A stretch of 64,000 bases of DNA from Gulbenkiania mobilis (GTDB taxonomy: Bacteria > Pseudomonadota > Gammaproteobacteria > Burkholderiales > Chromobacteriaceae): the NCBI GenBank assembly GCA_004346645.1, contig SMDA01000005.1, positions 62,001-126,000 of the forward strand, in the 5' to 3' direction. Below, piece after piece: positions 57,188 to 64,000 of this stretch. The notes under the pieces are model-generated. The model made no database searches. It was given only the letters and a program-made list of their open reading frames with translations, and was not told the DNA's origin. The stretch's first letter is position 1; each line of letters starts with the position of its first letter. The position numbers were made by a program, and so were the translations under genes.

Positions 57188-58018
57188 TTACTGAGTCACC
57201 AGCTTGACCACCGGCAGCGGGCTGTCCTGGAACATCGCCGTGGCAAAGATGGAATCCGCCGTGATGACCGTGGTGCGCTTGATGGTGTCGCGCTCGGTCT
57301 CCACGTTCATATTGCGCTGATACCACAGCCCCAGGGCGCCCTTCTTCAGCAGCAGGTTGCGGTAAGTGTTGGGCGAACCGGCCACCGTGGTGATGGCATC
57401 CGACACGCGGATCGGCACGCCGTAAACCTGGCCCACCACGCCCTTCTCGATCACCTGGTCGGCCTTCTGGGTCAGGGTCTTGAACTCCGGGAGCTTGATC
57501 AGGTCGCGGTAGACCTTGGAATGCACCACCAGGCCGGAGATATTCACCGAGGCGTCATTCCACTTGCCGATGGCGTCCACGATGTCGTTCAGGGTGATGG
57601 TGCCGGCGGCCGTATGTTGCAGGCTGCTGGTTTCCGCTGCCACGATCAATTCGCGGTCGGCGGCGCGGGCGGCATAGCGGGCGAACTGGCGGGCCACTTC
57701 CTTCAGCGGGTCGTCGTAGCTGGCCAAGAGCGCCTCGTCGGTCACCTCCACGCCACGGGCAAACTTCTTCACCGTGGCCGTCGCAGCGGTGGCCGCGATG
57801 TTGGCCACCGGCATGGCACTCCCCTCGGCCACCTCGGTAAAGTCGCCAATGGTGCCCCAGCGCGGAATCTTGATCGTATTGCCGGGGCCGCCCTTCAGGT
57901 TATCCAGCACAGTGACGGCATCCGAACCCGCCAGCGCAAGCTGGCCGGGGATTTCGGCGGCAATCATCGCCGCCAGCACTTCCGGGATGATCACATTCGA
58001 GGTCGTGGTTACAGGCAT
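57188..58018 (-). CDS. Major capsid protein (N4-gp56-like, HK97 fold)
   Basis: 276 residues. Motifs IIPEVLAAMIAAEIPGQL, TIKIPRWGTIGDFTEVAEGS and VKKFARGVEVTDEALLASYDDP match the N4-gp56 capsid family rather than Mu gpT. It assembles the head shell with the scaffold encoded just upstream. Confidence 0.88.
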   Translation of the reverse strand: MPVTTTSNVIIPEVLAAMIAAEIPGQLALAGSDAVTVLDNLKGGPGNTIKIPRWGTIGDFTEVAEGSAMPVANIAATAATATVKKFARGVEVTDEALLASYDDPLKEVARQFARYAARAADRELIVAAETSSLQHTAAGTITLNDIVDAIGKWNDASVNISGLVVHSKVYRDLIKLPEFKTLTQKADQVIEKGVVGQVYGVPIRVSDAITTVAGSPNTYRNLLLKKGALGLWYQRNMNVETERDTIKRTTVITADSIFATAMFQDSPLPVVKLVTQ

Positions 58019-58029
58019 GGTCGTGCTCC

Positions 58030-58485
58030 TTATTCAGTAAGGCCGGCAGCGCGGCGGAAGGCTTGCGGGTCGCGCTGGAACAGCGCGGCGGCTTCGTGGC
58101 CGCTCATCTGTCCAATCGGCTTGATCTCGGCTTCCGAATGGTCAGCAGCCGCCTCGCCCATCGGGATCACGGCAGGCAGGGCAGAGAGCGCCTCGCGGAA
58201 GACTTTCACCAGCGGCTCCTGTTGGCCACCCTCGGCAAAGTCGGCAGAGGATTCGGCCAAGTAGTCCAGCGTCGCCACCATGGCCGGCGCCACGCCGGGG
58301 GTCAGCTTGCCGGCCTTAACCAGGGCTTCGGCAAAGGCCGCGTGCTCGGCGTGCGTCGCCGCGCGCTTCTGTTCATTGAGCGCAGCCGTGGCCGCCTCGG
58401 CGGCCGCCTTGAGGCTGGCGTTCTCCGCCTCGATGGCGGCAAGCTTGGCCTTGAGTTCAGCCAGCTCGGGGGTTTGGTCAGACAT
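58030..58485 (-). CDS. Nested scaffold protein (Mu gpZ-like), internal start
   Basis: 151 residues in the same frame as the protease, starting MSDQTPELAELKAKLAAIEAE. AAGGAG lies eight bases before this ATG inside the protease gene, a strong internal ribosome site. Mu genes I and Z have this nested arrangement. The product is an Ala-rich coiled coil that shapes the procapsid. Confidence 0.8.
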   Translation of the reverse strand: MSDQTPELAELKAKLAAIEAENASLKAAAEAATAALNEQKRAATHAEHAAFAEALVKAGKLTPGVAPAMVATLDYLAESSADFAEGGQQEPLVKVFREALSALPAVIPMGEAAADHSEAEIKPIGQMSGHEAAALFQRDPQAFRRAAGLTE

Positions 58486-59028
58486 TACGGGGTCTCCTTG
58501 CTCGGATTGCTTGCGACAAACTTCTTCAAATTCCGCCACCCCGTCACCCTCCGACAGCGTCACCGGCGCCAGTCCCTTAACGGCAGGCGCAGCACCGCCC
58601 AAGAGCCCGACATGGCGCAGATACAGCACGCCAGGCACGGGGTTGGCCGGGGATTCGGGGAGATACAGTGAAGCGGAAATCTTGCGGTACATGCCCACGC
58701 GGATCGCGTCGGCCAGCAGAGGGTCGATGGTGTCCACCTCGGCAAACAGGTCGTCGCCTTCGGCCACCAGACGCGCCACCCAGCCATAGGCCGGTGTGTT
58801 GTCCTGCGGGTGGCCGATCACCAGCGGCGCAGCAAAGCGGGCCGGGTCGTAGGCGGCCGCCATCGCCGCCAGCTCGTCCGCTGTATACAAGCGGGTGATG
58901 CCGTTGCCCGACGTGTGCAGGCCAGCCTTAAAAATATGCAGCCGGGCCACGGGTTGCCCCGGTGCATCCGGCTGCCAAGGGCCCGCACTCGCGTCGAAAG
59001 AGGAAATCAGGGAGGGGTGCGTATACAT
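58030..59028 (-). CDS. Head maturation protease with fused scaffold (Mu gpI-like)
   Basis: 332 residues. The N-terminal 150 are the phage protease (LVIGHPQDNTPAYGWVARL; the His-Asp-type GHPQDN region). The C-terminal 150 are a coiled-coil scaffold that starts again internally at MSDQTPELAEL. It cleaves the scaffold and capsid during head maturation. Confidence 0.88.
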   Translation of the reverse strand: MYTHPSLISSFDASAGPWQPDAPGQPVARLHIFKAGLHTSGNGITRLYTADELAAMAAAYDPARFAAPLVIGHPQDNTPAYGWVARLVAEGDDLFAEVDTIDPLLADAIRVGMYRKISASLYLPESPANPVPGVLYLRHVGLLGGAAPAVKGLAPVTLSEGDGVAEFEEVCRKQSEQGDPVMSDQTPELAELKAKLAAIEAENASLKAAAEAATAALNEQKRAATHAEHAAFAEALVKAGKLTPGVAPAMVATLDYLAESSADFAEGGQQEPLVKVFREALSALPAVIPMGEAAADHSEAEIKPIGQMSGHEAAALFQRDPQAFRRAAGLTE

Positions 59029-59100
59029 GCCGCCATGTTGCCGGCGGCGGGCATCTTGCTGAATTAAAGGGATTTACCCCTTATCCACAGCCCGGAGAAA

Positions 59101-59583
59101 TCAGGCCAGATCGGCCAGCACATCCTTGATGTAGTCGGTCAGTGTTGCCAGGGCAGCCCCCTGGGCGGCCTTGTCGTCGGGGAAGAACGGGCGGGCCGGA
59201 ATGTCGCCCCACGGAATGGGCGCGCCGCGCCGGGTCTGGCCGAACTGCCCGCGCTTGGCGCCGTACTGCAACACCGCCGCCTGAACGCCGCCCGCCGACA
59301 CCAGCACCGACTGGCGGCCCTGAACGTGGTGTGCCAGGCGCGCATCCTTGAAATTGCCCGAGTCGATCAGCGGCTTGTCACCGCGTTTCCTGAGCAGCGT
59401 GGTCGGGCTGTTGGGCGCAAACGGACGCCCCGCCCAATCCTTGCCCGCCTCGATGCCGGTGCGCGTACCTTCCACCAGGCGCTGCCCGATGCGGTCCAGC
59501 GCCGGGCTCATGTCGCCCAGCCGCGCCGCCAGCTTGTCGAGCGCCTGCTTCAGCGCCCGGTCGTCGAGTTCGAGACGGATCAT
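59101..59583 (-). CDS. Virion morphogenesis protein gpG (Mu gp31-like)
   Basis: 160 residues with LDRIGQRLVEGTRTGIEAGKDWAGRPFAPNSPTT and a C-terminal IPARPFFPDDKA. It matches the phage virion morphogenesis family of Mu. It acts in head or head-tail joining. Confidence 0.88.
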   Translation of the reverse strand: MIRLELDDRALKQALDKLAARLGDMSPALDRIGQRLVEGTRTGIEAGKDWAGRPFAPNSPTTLLRKRGDKPLIDSGNFKDARLAHHVQGRQSVLVSAGGVQAAVLQYGAKRGQFGQTRRGAPIPWGDIPARPFFPDDKAAQGAALATLTDYIKDVLADLA

Positions 59584-59619
59584 GCAATTCGACGGGGGCG
59601 CTGCCCCCCGTTTTTCATT

Positions 59620-59862
59620 TCAGCCGCCATGCTGCTTCAGCCCCTTCACCACCAACGCCACGCCGCGCTGTTCGCCTTGCTTGAAAGCCTCGGCCAAAGA
59701 AAAGCTCAAGCCCAAGGCCAGCGCCGCCGGGTCCGTTTCCTGAATAATCCTCAACCACCCTTCCCGCGACCGCCACTCATCAACCTCGCCTTTTGCGCAG
59801 CGCAAGGCATACTCACGAACCTCGCACGCTGCATCAGTCACTTCTCTCGACAATCTAATCAT
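59620..59862 (-). CDS. Small helical phage protein, unknown function
   Basis: 80 residues from MIRLSREVTDAACEVREYAL. The start at 59862 has GGGAG six bases upstream; a start 30 bases earlier lacks one. Its ATG overlaps, base for base, the start codon of the plus-strand gene at 59861. No family recognised. Confidence 0.55.
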   Translation of the reverse strand: MIRLSREVTDAACEVREYALRCAKGEVDEWRSREGWLRIIQETDPAALALGLSFSLAEAFKQGEQRGVALVVKGLKQHGG

Positions 59863-60277
59863 GACCACTCCCTCAAACATTGAACGTTTCAACGAACTGA
59901 CGGCAAGGATTCTTGCCGACCTTTACCAGGCATTCCCCATGCCGAGCGAAGTGTTCTCCGCTCACTACGCAACAGCACCCGAATACGGCACGGAAGGCCA
60001 GCCCGATGAGGCGACCGAATTCTTTGCCGCCACCATTCGCTGGCTGGAGGCGTCCGGCTACATCCGTATCGGCACGGACCGGGGCTTTGTGTTTATGGAT
60101 ACCGTCCTCACCCCCAAGGGCCTCGAAGCCCTGTGCGTCACGCCCCGTTCGCTCCAGGGCGAAGCGCCGCTGGGCGAGCGCCTGTCTGAAGCGCTCAAGT
60201 CGGGCAGCAAATCCCTGCTGGCCGAAACCATCAAGGCCGTGCTGGCCGCTGGCGCTTCCCGCTGGTTTGGCGGGTGA
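59861..60277 (+). CDS. Winged-helix-like phage protein on the opposite strand
   Basis: 138 residues. It has YQAFPMPSEVFSAHY, then FFAATIRWLEASGYIRIG and MDTVLTPKGLEAL, which resemble a winged helix. It is the only plus-strand gene here besides the endonuclease, and lies between MuF and gpG. It has no visible ribosome-binding site at 59861. A regulatory or accessory role is possible. Confidence 0.6.
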   Translation: MTTPSNIERFNELTARILADLYQAFPMPSEVFSAHYATAPEYGTEGQPDEATEFFAATIRWLEASGYIRIGTDRGFVFMDTVLTPKGLEALCVTPRSLQGEAPLGERLSEALKSGSKSLLAETIKAVLAAGASRWFGG

Positions 60278-60298
60278 GCTATACTGATCCTGGCTGAG

Positions 60299-60370
60299 GC
60301 ATGGTGTACGCCGACGGGTAAGGGCAGTCCGCATAGGATGATGATGCTGGTTCGAGTCCAGCCCCATGTC
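60299..60370 (+). other. tRNA-like remnant at MuF gene end
   Basis: GCTGG-TTCGAGT-CCAGC is a perfect T-arm, and GGGTAAGG resembles a D-loop. The acceptor and anticodon stems pair poorly, and no good CCA is encoded. This is not a working tRNA by eye. Confidence 0.25.
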
Positions 60371-62558
60371 ACAGCCACCCTTCCAGCAGCGTGTAGCCCT
60401 TGCCGATACTGCTGGCAATGCCTTCCACATCCACCGTCTGGCCGGTTTCAACGATGTTCATCTCGCCGGCCTTCTTGCCCCGGTAATTCACACGCACCAC
60501 CAGCTTCTTGGCGTCGCCTGGCGCGTCGTAGATCAGTAGCAGCGCCGGGCCTTCCCTATGGGTTTCGTCCAGAATCACCGCCTGCGGGTTGCGCAGATGG
60601 CGAGGCAGATCGCGGAACCACGTTGCCGGCAGCTTGTGCCCCTTGGCATCCCGGAAGGCGTGCGCAATGTCCCGGTCGCGGATGGCGATTTCTGCGGTCG
60701 ACGGCATCACCCCGGCGGTTTTCATGCGGGCCACCCACTCGGGCTTCATGGCCCCCACCACCATCCATTTGCCTTCAGGCCGGGCGCGGCTCGCCAGCGC
60801 CCGGTCAAAGAAGCCGCCAAACTCGTCGGCCAGTTTATCCAGGGGCAAATCCTTGCCCAGGTAAGCGCCCACCTCGGCAGGCAGCTTGGGCACCTTGCCG
60901 GCAAGCTGGCTGATGGAATCCGCCACCGTCCCGCCCGGCATATACCCCCAGCCCTTATCAATCCCCACCGGCTCGCCGGTCTTGGGGTTGATCTCATCCC
61001 AGCCCTCCGGCAGCGGCTTGTTCATGTCGCCGCCCAGGCGCTTGGCCGATGCCGGGCCATCCACGCCAAGAACACGGCAACGGCAATTGCTAACCACTAG
61101 CCCGCCCGCTAGAATCAATCCTGTTTTCGTGGAGAAATCATAGACATGTCCAGCCCAATCGTATTGCCTGACGTCGACCACTTCATCCGTCGCTACCAGT
61201 CCGGCGTTAGCCTCAAGCAGCTTGCCGAAGAGACCGGATATTCCCGCTGCGCCCTCTCCAGAATCCTGCGCCAGCACAACATCCCCGTCCGGAACAGAAG
61301 CGACGGAATGCGCGCCAGGTGGGAAACCGAAAAGACCACGGGCGACTGGCAGGCCCGCCTGATGTCCGCCGCCTGGGCCATTGCCGATGCGCGAAACGAC
61401 GACATCGAGCGCAAGGTCGTTTCGATGTACCGAGCTGGCAATGTCAGCCAGGCCGCCATTGCCCGCCGTCTTGGCCTGGCAAAGCCCACCGTCGGCGGCA
61501 TTCTGAGAAAGAACGGCATCGCCAATGATCGCCGCCTGGTTCGCCGTGCCGCCGGCAATGTTGGTGGATTCAACACTGCCAGCCAGTGCGCCATAGAAAC
61601 CGGGTTTGCCGCCGCCATGTCCCAGCGCGGCATGGACTACATCCACCAGCATGCCGTCGGCACCCGCAATGTGGACTTCGCCTTCCCCGCTGCCGGCGTC
61701 GCCGTGGAAATCGTCCGCCGCCATTGGAATGACGCGAAATCCCTGCGCCGCGAGCGCCTGGAACAGATTGTCGGCACGGGCTGGCGGCTGTGGATTGTGT
61801 ACGATCCCAACCAGCGCGGCATTGATGTCGACGCCTGCCTGAATCATCTGGTCGCCTGCCTGGACTTCGCCCGCAGCAACCCATCCGCGCCCGGTCAATA
61901 CTGGATGATTGACGGTCAGGGCAATCCGCTTGCTGCTCGCCGTCCGCAACTCCACCATCTGGCCGCGATAGAAGAACCGCTGGCCTAAACGGGCATCGGC
62001 CCGCACCAAGGTGTCACCAGGGAAGCAATTCCAGCCATTGGGCGGGTAGTGCGTCTGCCAGAAAGCATCGTCCGCCGGGCGCACCACGCCGTTCAGCGCC
62101 TGGTGATGCGGGCGGGGGTGGCGCACCGAGTCCGAATGCTTGTACATCCAGTAGCGGTAGCCGCCGGCCTTCAACTGCGCCAGGCGCCCGGCGCTGTAGC
62201 TGGTCAAGAGGTTGGTTTCGTAAATCACCCGCGTGCGCCAGGCTTCGCCCGCCTTGCTGCCTTCGCCGGTCCAGCCGTACCAACCCCGGTCGCTCACGAT
62301 CTGCTTGAAGCGATTCCTGAACTGCGCCAGCGTCTCGCCCTGGGCAATCGCCGCATCCACGGCGCCGGCCAGATCAGCCAGCAGGTCGGCCTTGGCCGCC
62401 CCCGCCACCATGAAGGCGCGGTCGTGCTGGCTTTTCCATAGATCGCGCCAGGTGGCCGTCGGCACCTGGTTGCCCAGCTTGCCGCGAAAGAAGGCCACCT
62501 GCTCGGCAAAGGGTCGGCGCAGGGCAAAAGCCAGCTTCGGATCAGAGGCCACGGGCAT
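60369..62558 (-). CDS. MuF-type head morphogenesis protein (Mu gp30-like) with intein
   Basis: 729 residues. Extein part 1 ends at YPPNGWN, and extein part 2 resumes at CRCRVLGV, together forming the conserved MuF core GWNCRC. Between them lies a 314-residue intein. The long frame is open throughout. The ATG at 62558 has GGGAG seven bases upstream; ATGs at 62576 and 62591 are alternatives. MuF proteins join the portal and head and often carry toxin or other domains at the C-terminus. Confidence 0.9.
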   Translation of the reverse strand: MPVASDPKLAFALRRPFAEQVAFFRGKLGNQVPTATWRDLWKSQHDRAFMVAGAAKADLLADLAGAVDAAIAQGETLAQFRNRFKQIVSDRGWYGWTGEGSKAGEAWRTRVIYETNLLTSYSAGRLAQLKAGGYRYWMYKHSDSVRHPRPHHQALNGVVRPADDAFWQTHYPPNGWNCFPGDTLVRADARLGQRFFYRGQMVELRTASSKRIALTVNHPVLTGRGWVAAGEVQAGDQMIQAGVDINAALVGIVHNPQPPARADNLFQALAAQGFRVIPMAADDFHGDAGSGEGEVHIAGADGMLVDVVHAALGHGGGKPGFYGALAGSVESTNIAGGTANQAAIIGDAVLSQNAADGGLCQAKTAGNGGLADIASSVHRNDLALDVVVSRIGNGPGGGHQAGLPVARGLFGFPPGAHSVASVPDGDVVLAQDSGEGAAGISGLFGKLLEANAGLVATDEVVDVRQYDWAGHVYDFSTKTGLILAGGLVVSNCRCRVLGVDGPASAKRLGGDMNKPLPEGWDEINPKTGEPVGIDKGWGYMPGGTVADSISQLAGKVPKLPAEVGAYLGKDLPLDKLADEFGGFFDRALASRARPEGKWMVVGAMKPEWVARMKTAGVMPSTAEIAIRDRDIAHAFRDAKGHKLPATWFRDLPRHLRNPQAVILDETHREGPALLLIYDAPGDAKKLVVRVNYRGKKAGEMNIVETGQTVDVEGIASSIGKGYTLLEGWL
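61086..62027 (-). other. Intein within MuF protein
   Basis: In MuF numbering from 62591 it covers residues 189-502. It begins at Cys189 (CFPGDTLV) and ends at Asn502 (GGLVVSN), followed by Cys503 of the extein. Block B is LTVNHPVLTGRGW, and block F is GHVYDFSTKTGLI. The penultimate residue is Ser rather than the common His. The middle part lacks a sense-strand endonuclease. Confidence 0.88.
61146..61988 (+). CDS. Vsr-like homing endonuclease encoded antisense inside the intein
   Basis: 280 residues. There are two helix-turn-helix segments (about 22-46, SLKQLAEETGYSRCALSRIL; about 99-125, NVSQAAIARRLGLAKPTVGG) and a nuclease core near 165-225 with VDFAF, VAVEI and GWRLWIVYDP, as in very-short-patch-repair-fold endonucleases. 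It lies wholly inside the intein, on the other strand, with codons in exact antisense register. GGAG lies 11 bases before the ATG. Confidence 0.8.
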   Translation: MSSPIVLPDVDHFIRRYQSGVSLKQLAEETGYSRCALSRILRQHNIPVRNRSDGMRARWETEKTTGDWQARLMSAAWAIADARNDDIERKVVSMYRAGNVSQAAIARRLGLAKPTVGGILRKNGIANDRRLVRRAAGNVGGFNTASQCAIETGFAAAMSQRGMDYIHQHAVGTRNVDFAFPAAGVAVEIVRRHWNDAKSLRRERLEQIVGTGWRLWIVYDPNQRGIDVDACLNHLVACLDFARSNPSAPGQYWMIDGQGNPLAARRPQLHHLAAIEEPLA

Positions 62559-62748
62559 TGGCCCACTCCCAGTCATCCCGGCATTCGGCATCGCACCAGC
62601 GGGCGTTGTCTGTCACCACATGGCCGCACCACAGGCAAAAGCCCGTCGGCTGCGCATCCTGCTTGCCGGCAGCGCGGCAGATTTCCGCCACGGCGGCACT
62701 CGCCATCATCGCCACCAGGTCGTTGGCGCGGTCGATTTCATCGGCCAT
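62542..62748 (-). CDS. Small zinc-ribbon-like phage protein
   Basis: 68 residues. Four cysteines, CLWCGHVV...WCDAECRD, form a likely zinc finger at about 38-55. It overlaps the portal stop by 11 bases and the MuF start by 17. Found between portal and MuF in related phages; its role is unknown. Confidence 0.7.
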   Translation of the reverse strand: MADEIDRANDLVAMMASAAVAEICRAAGKQDAQPTGFCLWCGHVVTDNARWCDAECRDDWEWANARGL

Positions 62749-64000
62749 CGCCGGACTCCTCTTTCACATCCAGCCGCCCAGCCAGATCGGCGGCGGCAAA
62801 GCCCATCGCCATGATCTCGGCCAGCTCATCCGTGGGCAGGTCGCCGTAGGCGGACAGCAGGCGCTCACGCAGGGCCTCCAGGCTTTCCGCCTCATCGGCC
62901 AGGGCCTGCACCCGCTCCAGAATCTCCTCCCAGGCAATGCGGGCCTCGGCCTGCATCTGGGCCACCTGCGCCGTCACCGGCGTGGGGTCGGCGTCTTTCG
63001 GCTCGGCGTGGATGGGCGAACCCGAAGTTTCCGCATGGTTCGCCAATGGCTTCGCCGCCGGTTCGCCAGTCGGATTGTTGCGGCCAACGGGCTCGGGCTT
63101 GGGCTTTTCTTCCCACTCGCCGCCATAGGTCTCGGTCAGGTATTTCAGACTGGGCACAAAGCCCATGTCGAAGATGGCCTTGTCGCGCACGATGCGCCGG
63201 TCCAGGTCTTCGTCGTCAAAGACGCGCCACACCTGCGGCACGGCGGCGCCGGGGAAATTCCACTCGGTGAGCCAGGTCGACACGCTGTCGCAGAAGCTGG
63301 CCGAAAGCACGTCGGCATCGGCCTGTAGAATCGCGTCCTTCACCCGCTCGCGCTCGCTGTCGTTGCCCAGCTTGCCGGCGGTGCCTTCCACGGTGGCGGT
63401 CTGCCCCAGGGAAACCTTCAGGATGGCGCGGTCCATGGCGGCAATGAAGCCGGCGTGGTCCGCCGTGCCGGCGCGGGTCGCCTCCAGCAGCTCGGCCGCC
63501 ATGCCCTCGGGCAGGATCACCGTGGAATCGCGCACCACCGCTTGCAGGGCTGCCAGCAGCTTGTTCTGCTCTTCCTCGCTGGTGCCGCCGGGATAGCGCC
63601 CAAGCACCGTCGGGGTGCCGAACTTTTCCAGATAGACGGCCCAGAAGCGCAAGGCGTTGCGCTTCATCCACACCGGCCAGTAGAGGTAGTGCGCCAGGCC
63701 CAGCCCATAAGGCGCATCGAAATGATCAGCGCCGAAACGCGCCACCCAGAACTTGCGCTCCGGCAGCAGCTCGCCCGGCCAGGGGTTTTCCAGGGTCTTC
63801 AGGCGCAGGCGGGATTCGCCGTCGAAGCCGAAGCGGCGGCGGTTCCTCACGCGAATGTCCGCAATGCCCACCTTGCCACCGTCGGCCCGCCAGATGACCT
63901 CCGCCACGGAGAAGCCGTAGAACACGCCCGATAGCATCTGCGCCGTGACGTTATCCCATTGCAGCGCATCCAGCTCGCCCTGGAGGAAGTCGGCGGCGGC
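62738..64000 (-). CDS. DUF935 portal protein (Mu gp29-like), partial
   Basis: The gene runs off the right edge; the frame is open to base 64000. Visible parts: VFYGFSVAEVIWRADGGKV, RNRRRFGFDGESRL, FGTPTVLGRYPGGTSEEE, and a C-terminal acidic helix. It is the portal vertex ring. The N-terminus is outside the window. Confidence 0.9.
   Translation of the reverse strand, partial: AAADFLQGELDALQWDNVTAQMLSGVFYGFSVAEVIWRADGGKVGIADIRVRNRRRFGFDGESRLRLKTLENPWPGELLPERKFWVARFGADHFDAPYGLGLAHYLYWPVWMKRNALRFWAVYLEKFGTPTVLGRYPGGTSEEEQNKLLAALQAVVRDSTVILPEGMAAELLEATRAGTADHAGFIAAMDRAILKVSLGQTATVEGTAGKLGNDSERERVKDAILQADADVLSASFCDSVSTWLTEWNFPGAAVPQVWRVFDDEDLDRRIVRDKAIFDMGFVPSLKYLTETYGGEWEEKPKPEPVGRNNPTGEPAAKPLANHAETSGSPIHAEPKDADPTPVTAQVAQMQAEARIAWEEILERVQALADEAESLEALRERLLSAYGDLPTDELAEIMAMGFAAADLAGRLDVKEESGDGR

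Larger units (their letters stand above)
39507..64000 (-). mobile_element. Mu-like transposable prophage (one end in window)
   Basis: The left boundary is where mltB homology ends, about 39507; the exact base is not certain. Late genes read leftward toward this end, so it is the phage right end. Support: end repeats, DUF935 portal, MuF protein, gpG, Mu-type gp36/gp37, plus a P2-like contractile tail and a DGR. The transposase and early genes would lie beyond 64000. No copy of the host repeated word was found in it. Confidence 0.88.

Overview
The window is GC-rich, densely coding DNA of a betaproteobacterium. The evidence is the gene content and order: ribE-ribBA-ribH-nusB-thiL-pgpA, recA-recX-alaS, hrcA, a YbhFSR-type efflux operon, and phbB. 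Similarity searches were not possible, so the genus is not assigned. No rRNA operon, CRISPR array or convincing tRNA was seen. The left 39.5 kb is chromosome. The right 24.5 kb is a transposable (Mu-like) prophage that runs off the right edge.

Chromosome, left to right: a GMC oxidoreductase cut by the window edge; a tripartite efflux operon (TolC-type porin, HlyD adaptor, fused double ABC ATPase, two ABC-2 permeases) facing a convergent TetR regulator; an MscS channel and prfC; the riboflavin cluster with nusB, thiL and pgpA; a small RHH protein, a tyrosine recombinase and a KfrA-like coiled-coil DNA-binding protein around an AT-rich spacer; msrC, phbB, rsgA, a pterin dehydratase and an M48 protease; orn, pgi and pncC; xerC, a MoxR ATPase, a TerB-like protein and a thioesterase; uspA, a radical SAM protein and an XRE regulator; the 4.5S RNA; argE and an SLC6 transporter; alaS, recX, recA and hrcA; and the 5' part of mltB.

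Across this chromosome one short word, GTTGGCCGAA (usually GGTTGGCCGAA), occurs 21 times on both strands. It lies inside genes, in protein linkers and between genes, and once as a facing pair that forms a perfect hairpin after a gene. No exact copy occurs in the 24.5 kb of prophage. This is the pattern of a DNA-uptake-signal-like repeat, with a word I do not recognise from the Neisseria or Haemophilus dialects.

The prophage interrupts mltB at about 39507. Three direct copies of ATTATTTGAGACA lie at this end, as expected for transposase-binding sites. All structural genes read leftward. The head module has a DUF935 portal, a MuF-type head protein, gpG, a protease with a nested scaffold, and an N4-gp56-like capsid protein. 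The contractile tail is P2-like: FI, FII, E/E', tape measure, U, X, D, V, PAAR, W, J, I and fibre proteins. Two features stand out. A complete diversity-generating retroelement (variable tail protein, Avd, template repeat, reverse transcriptase) sits next to the phage end; 11 of the 12 template/variable differences are at template adenines. The MuF head gene carries an in-frame intein, and a Vsr-like homing endonuclease is encoded wholly inside it on the opposite strand, in codon-aligned antisense register.
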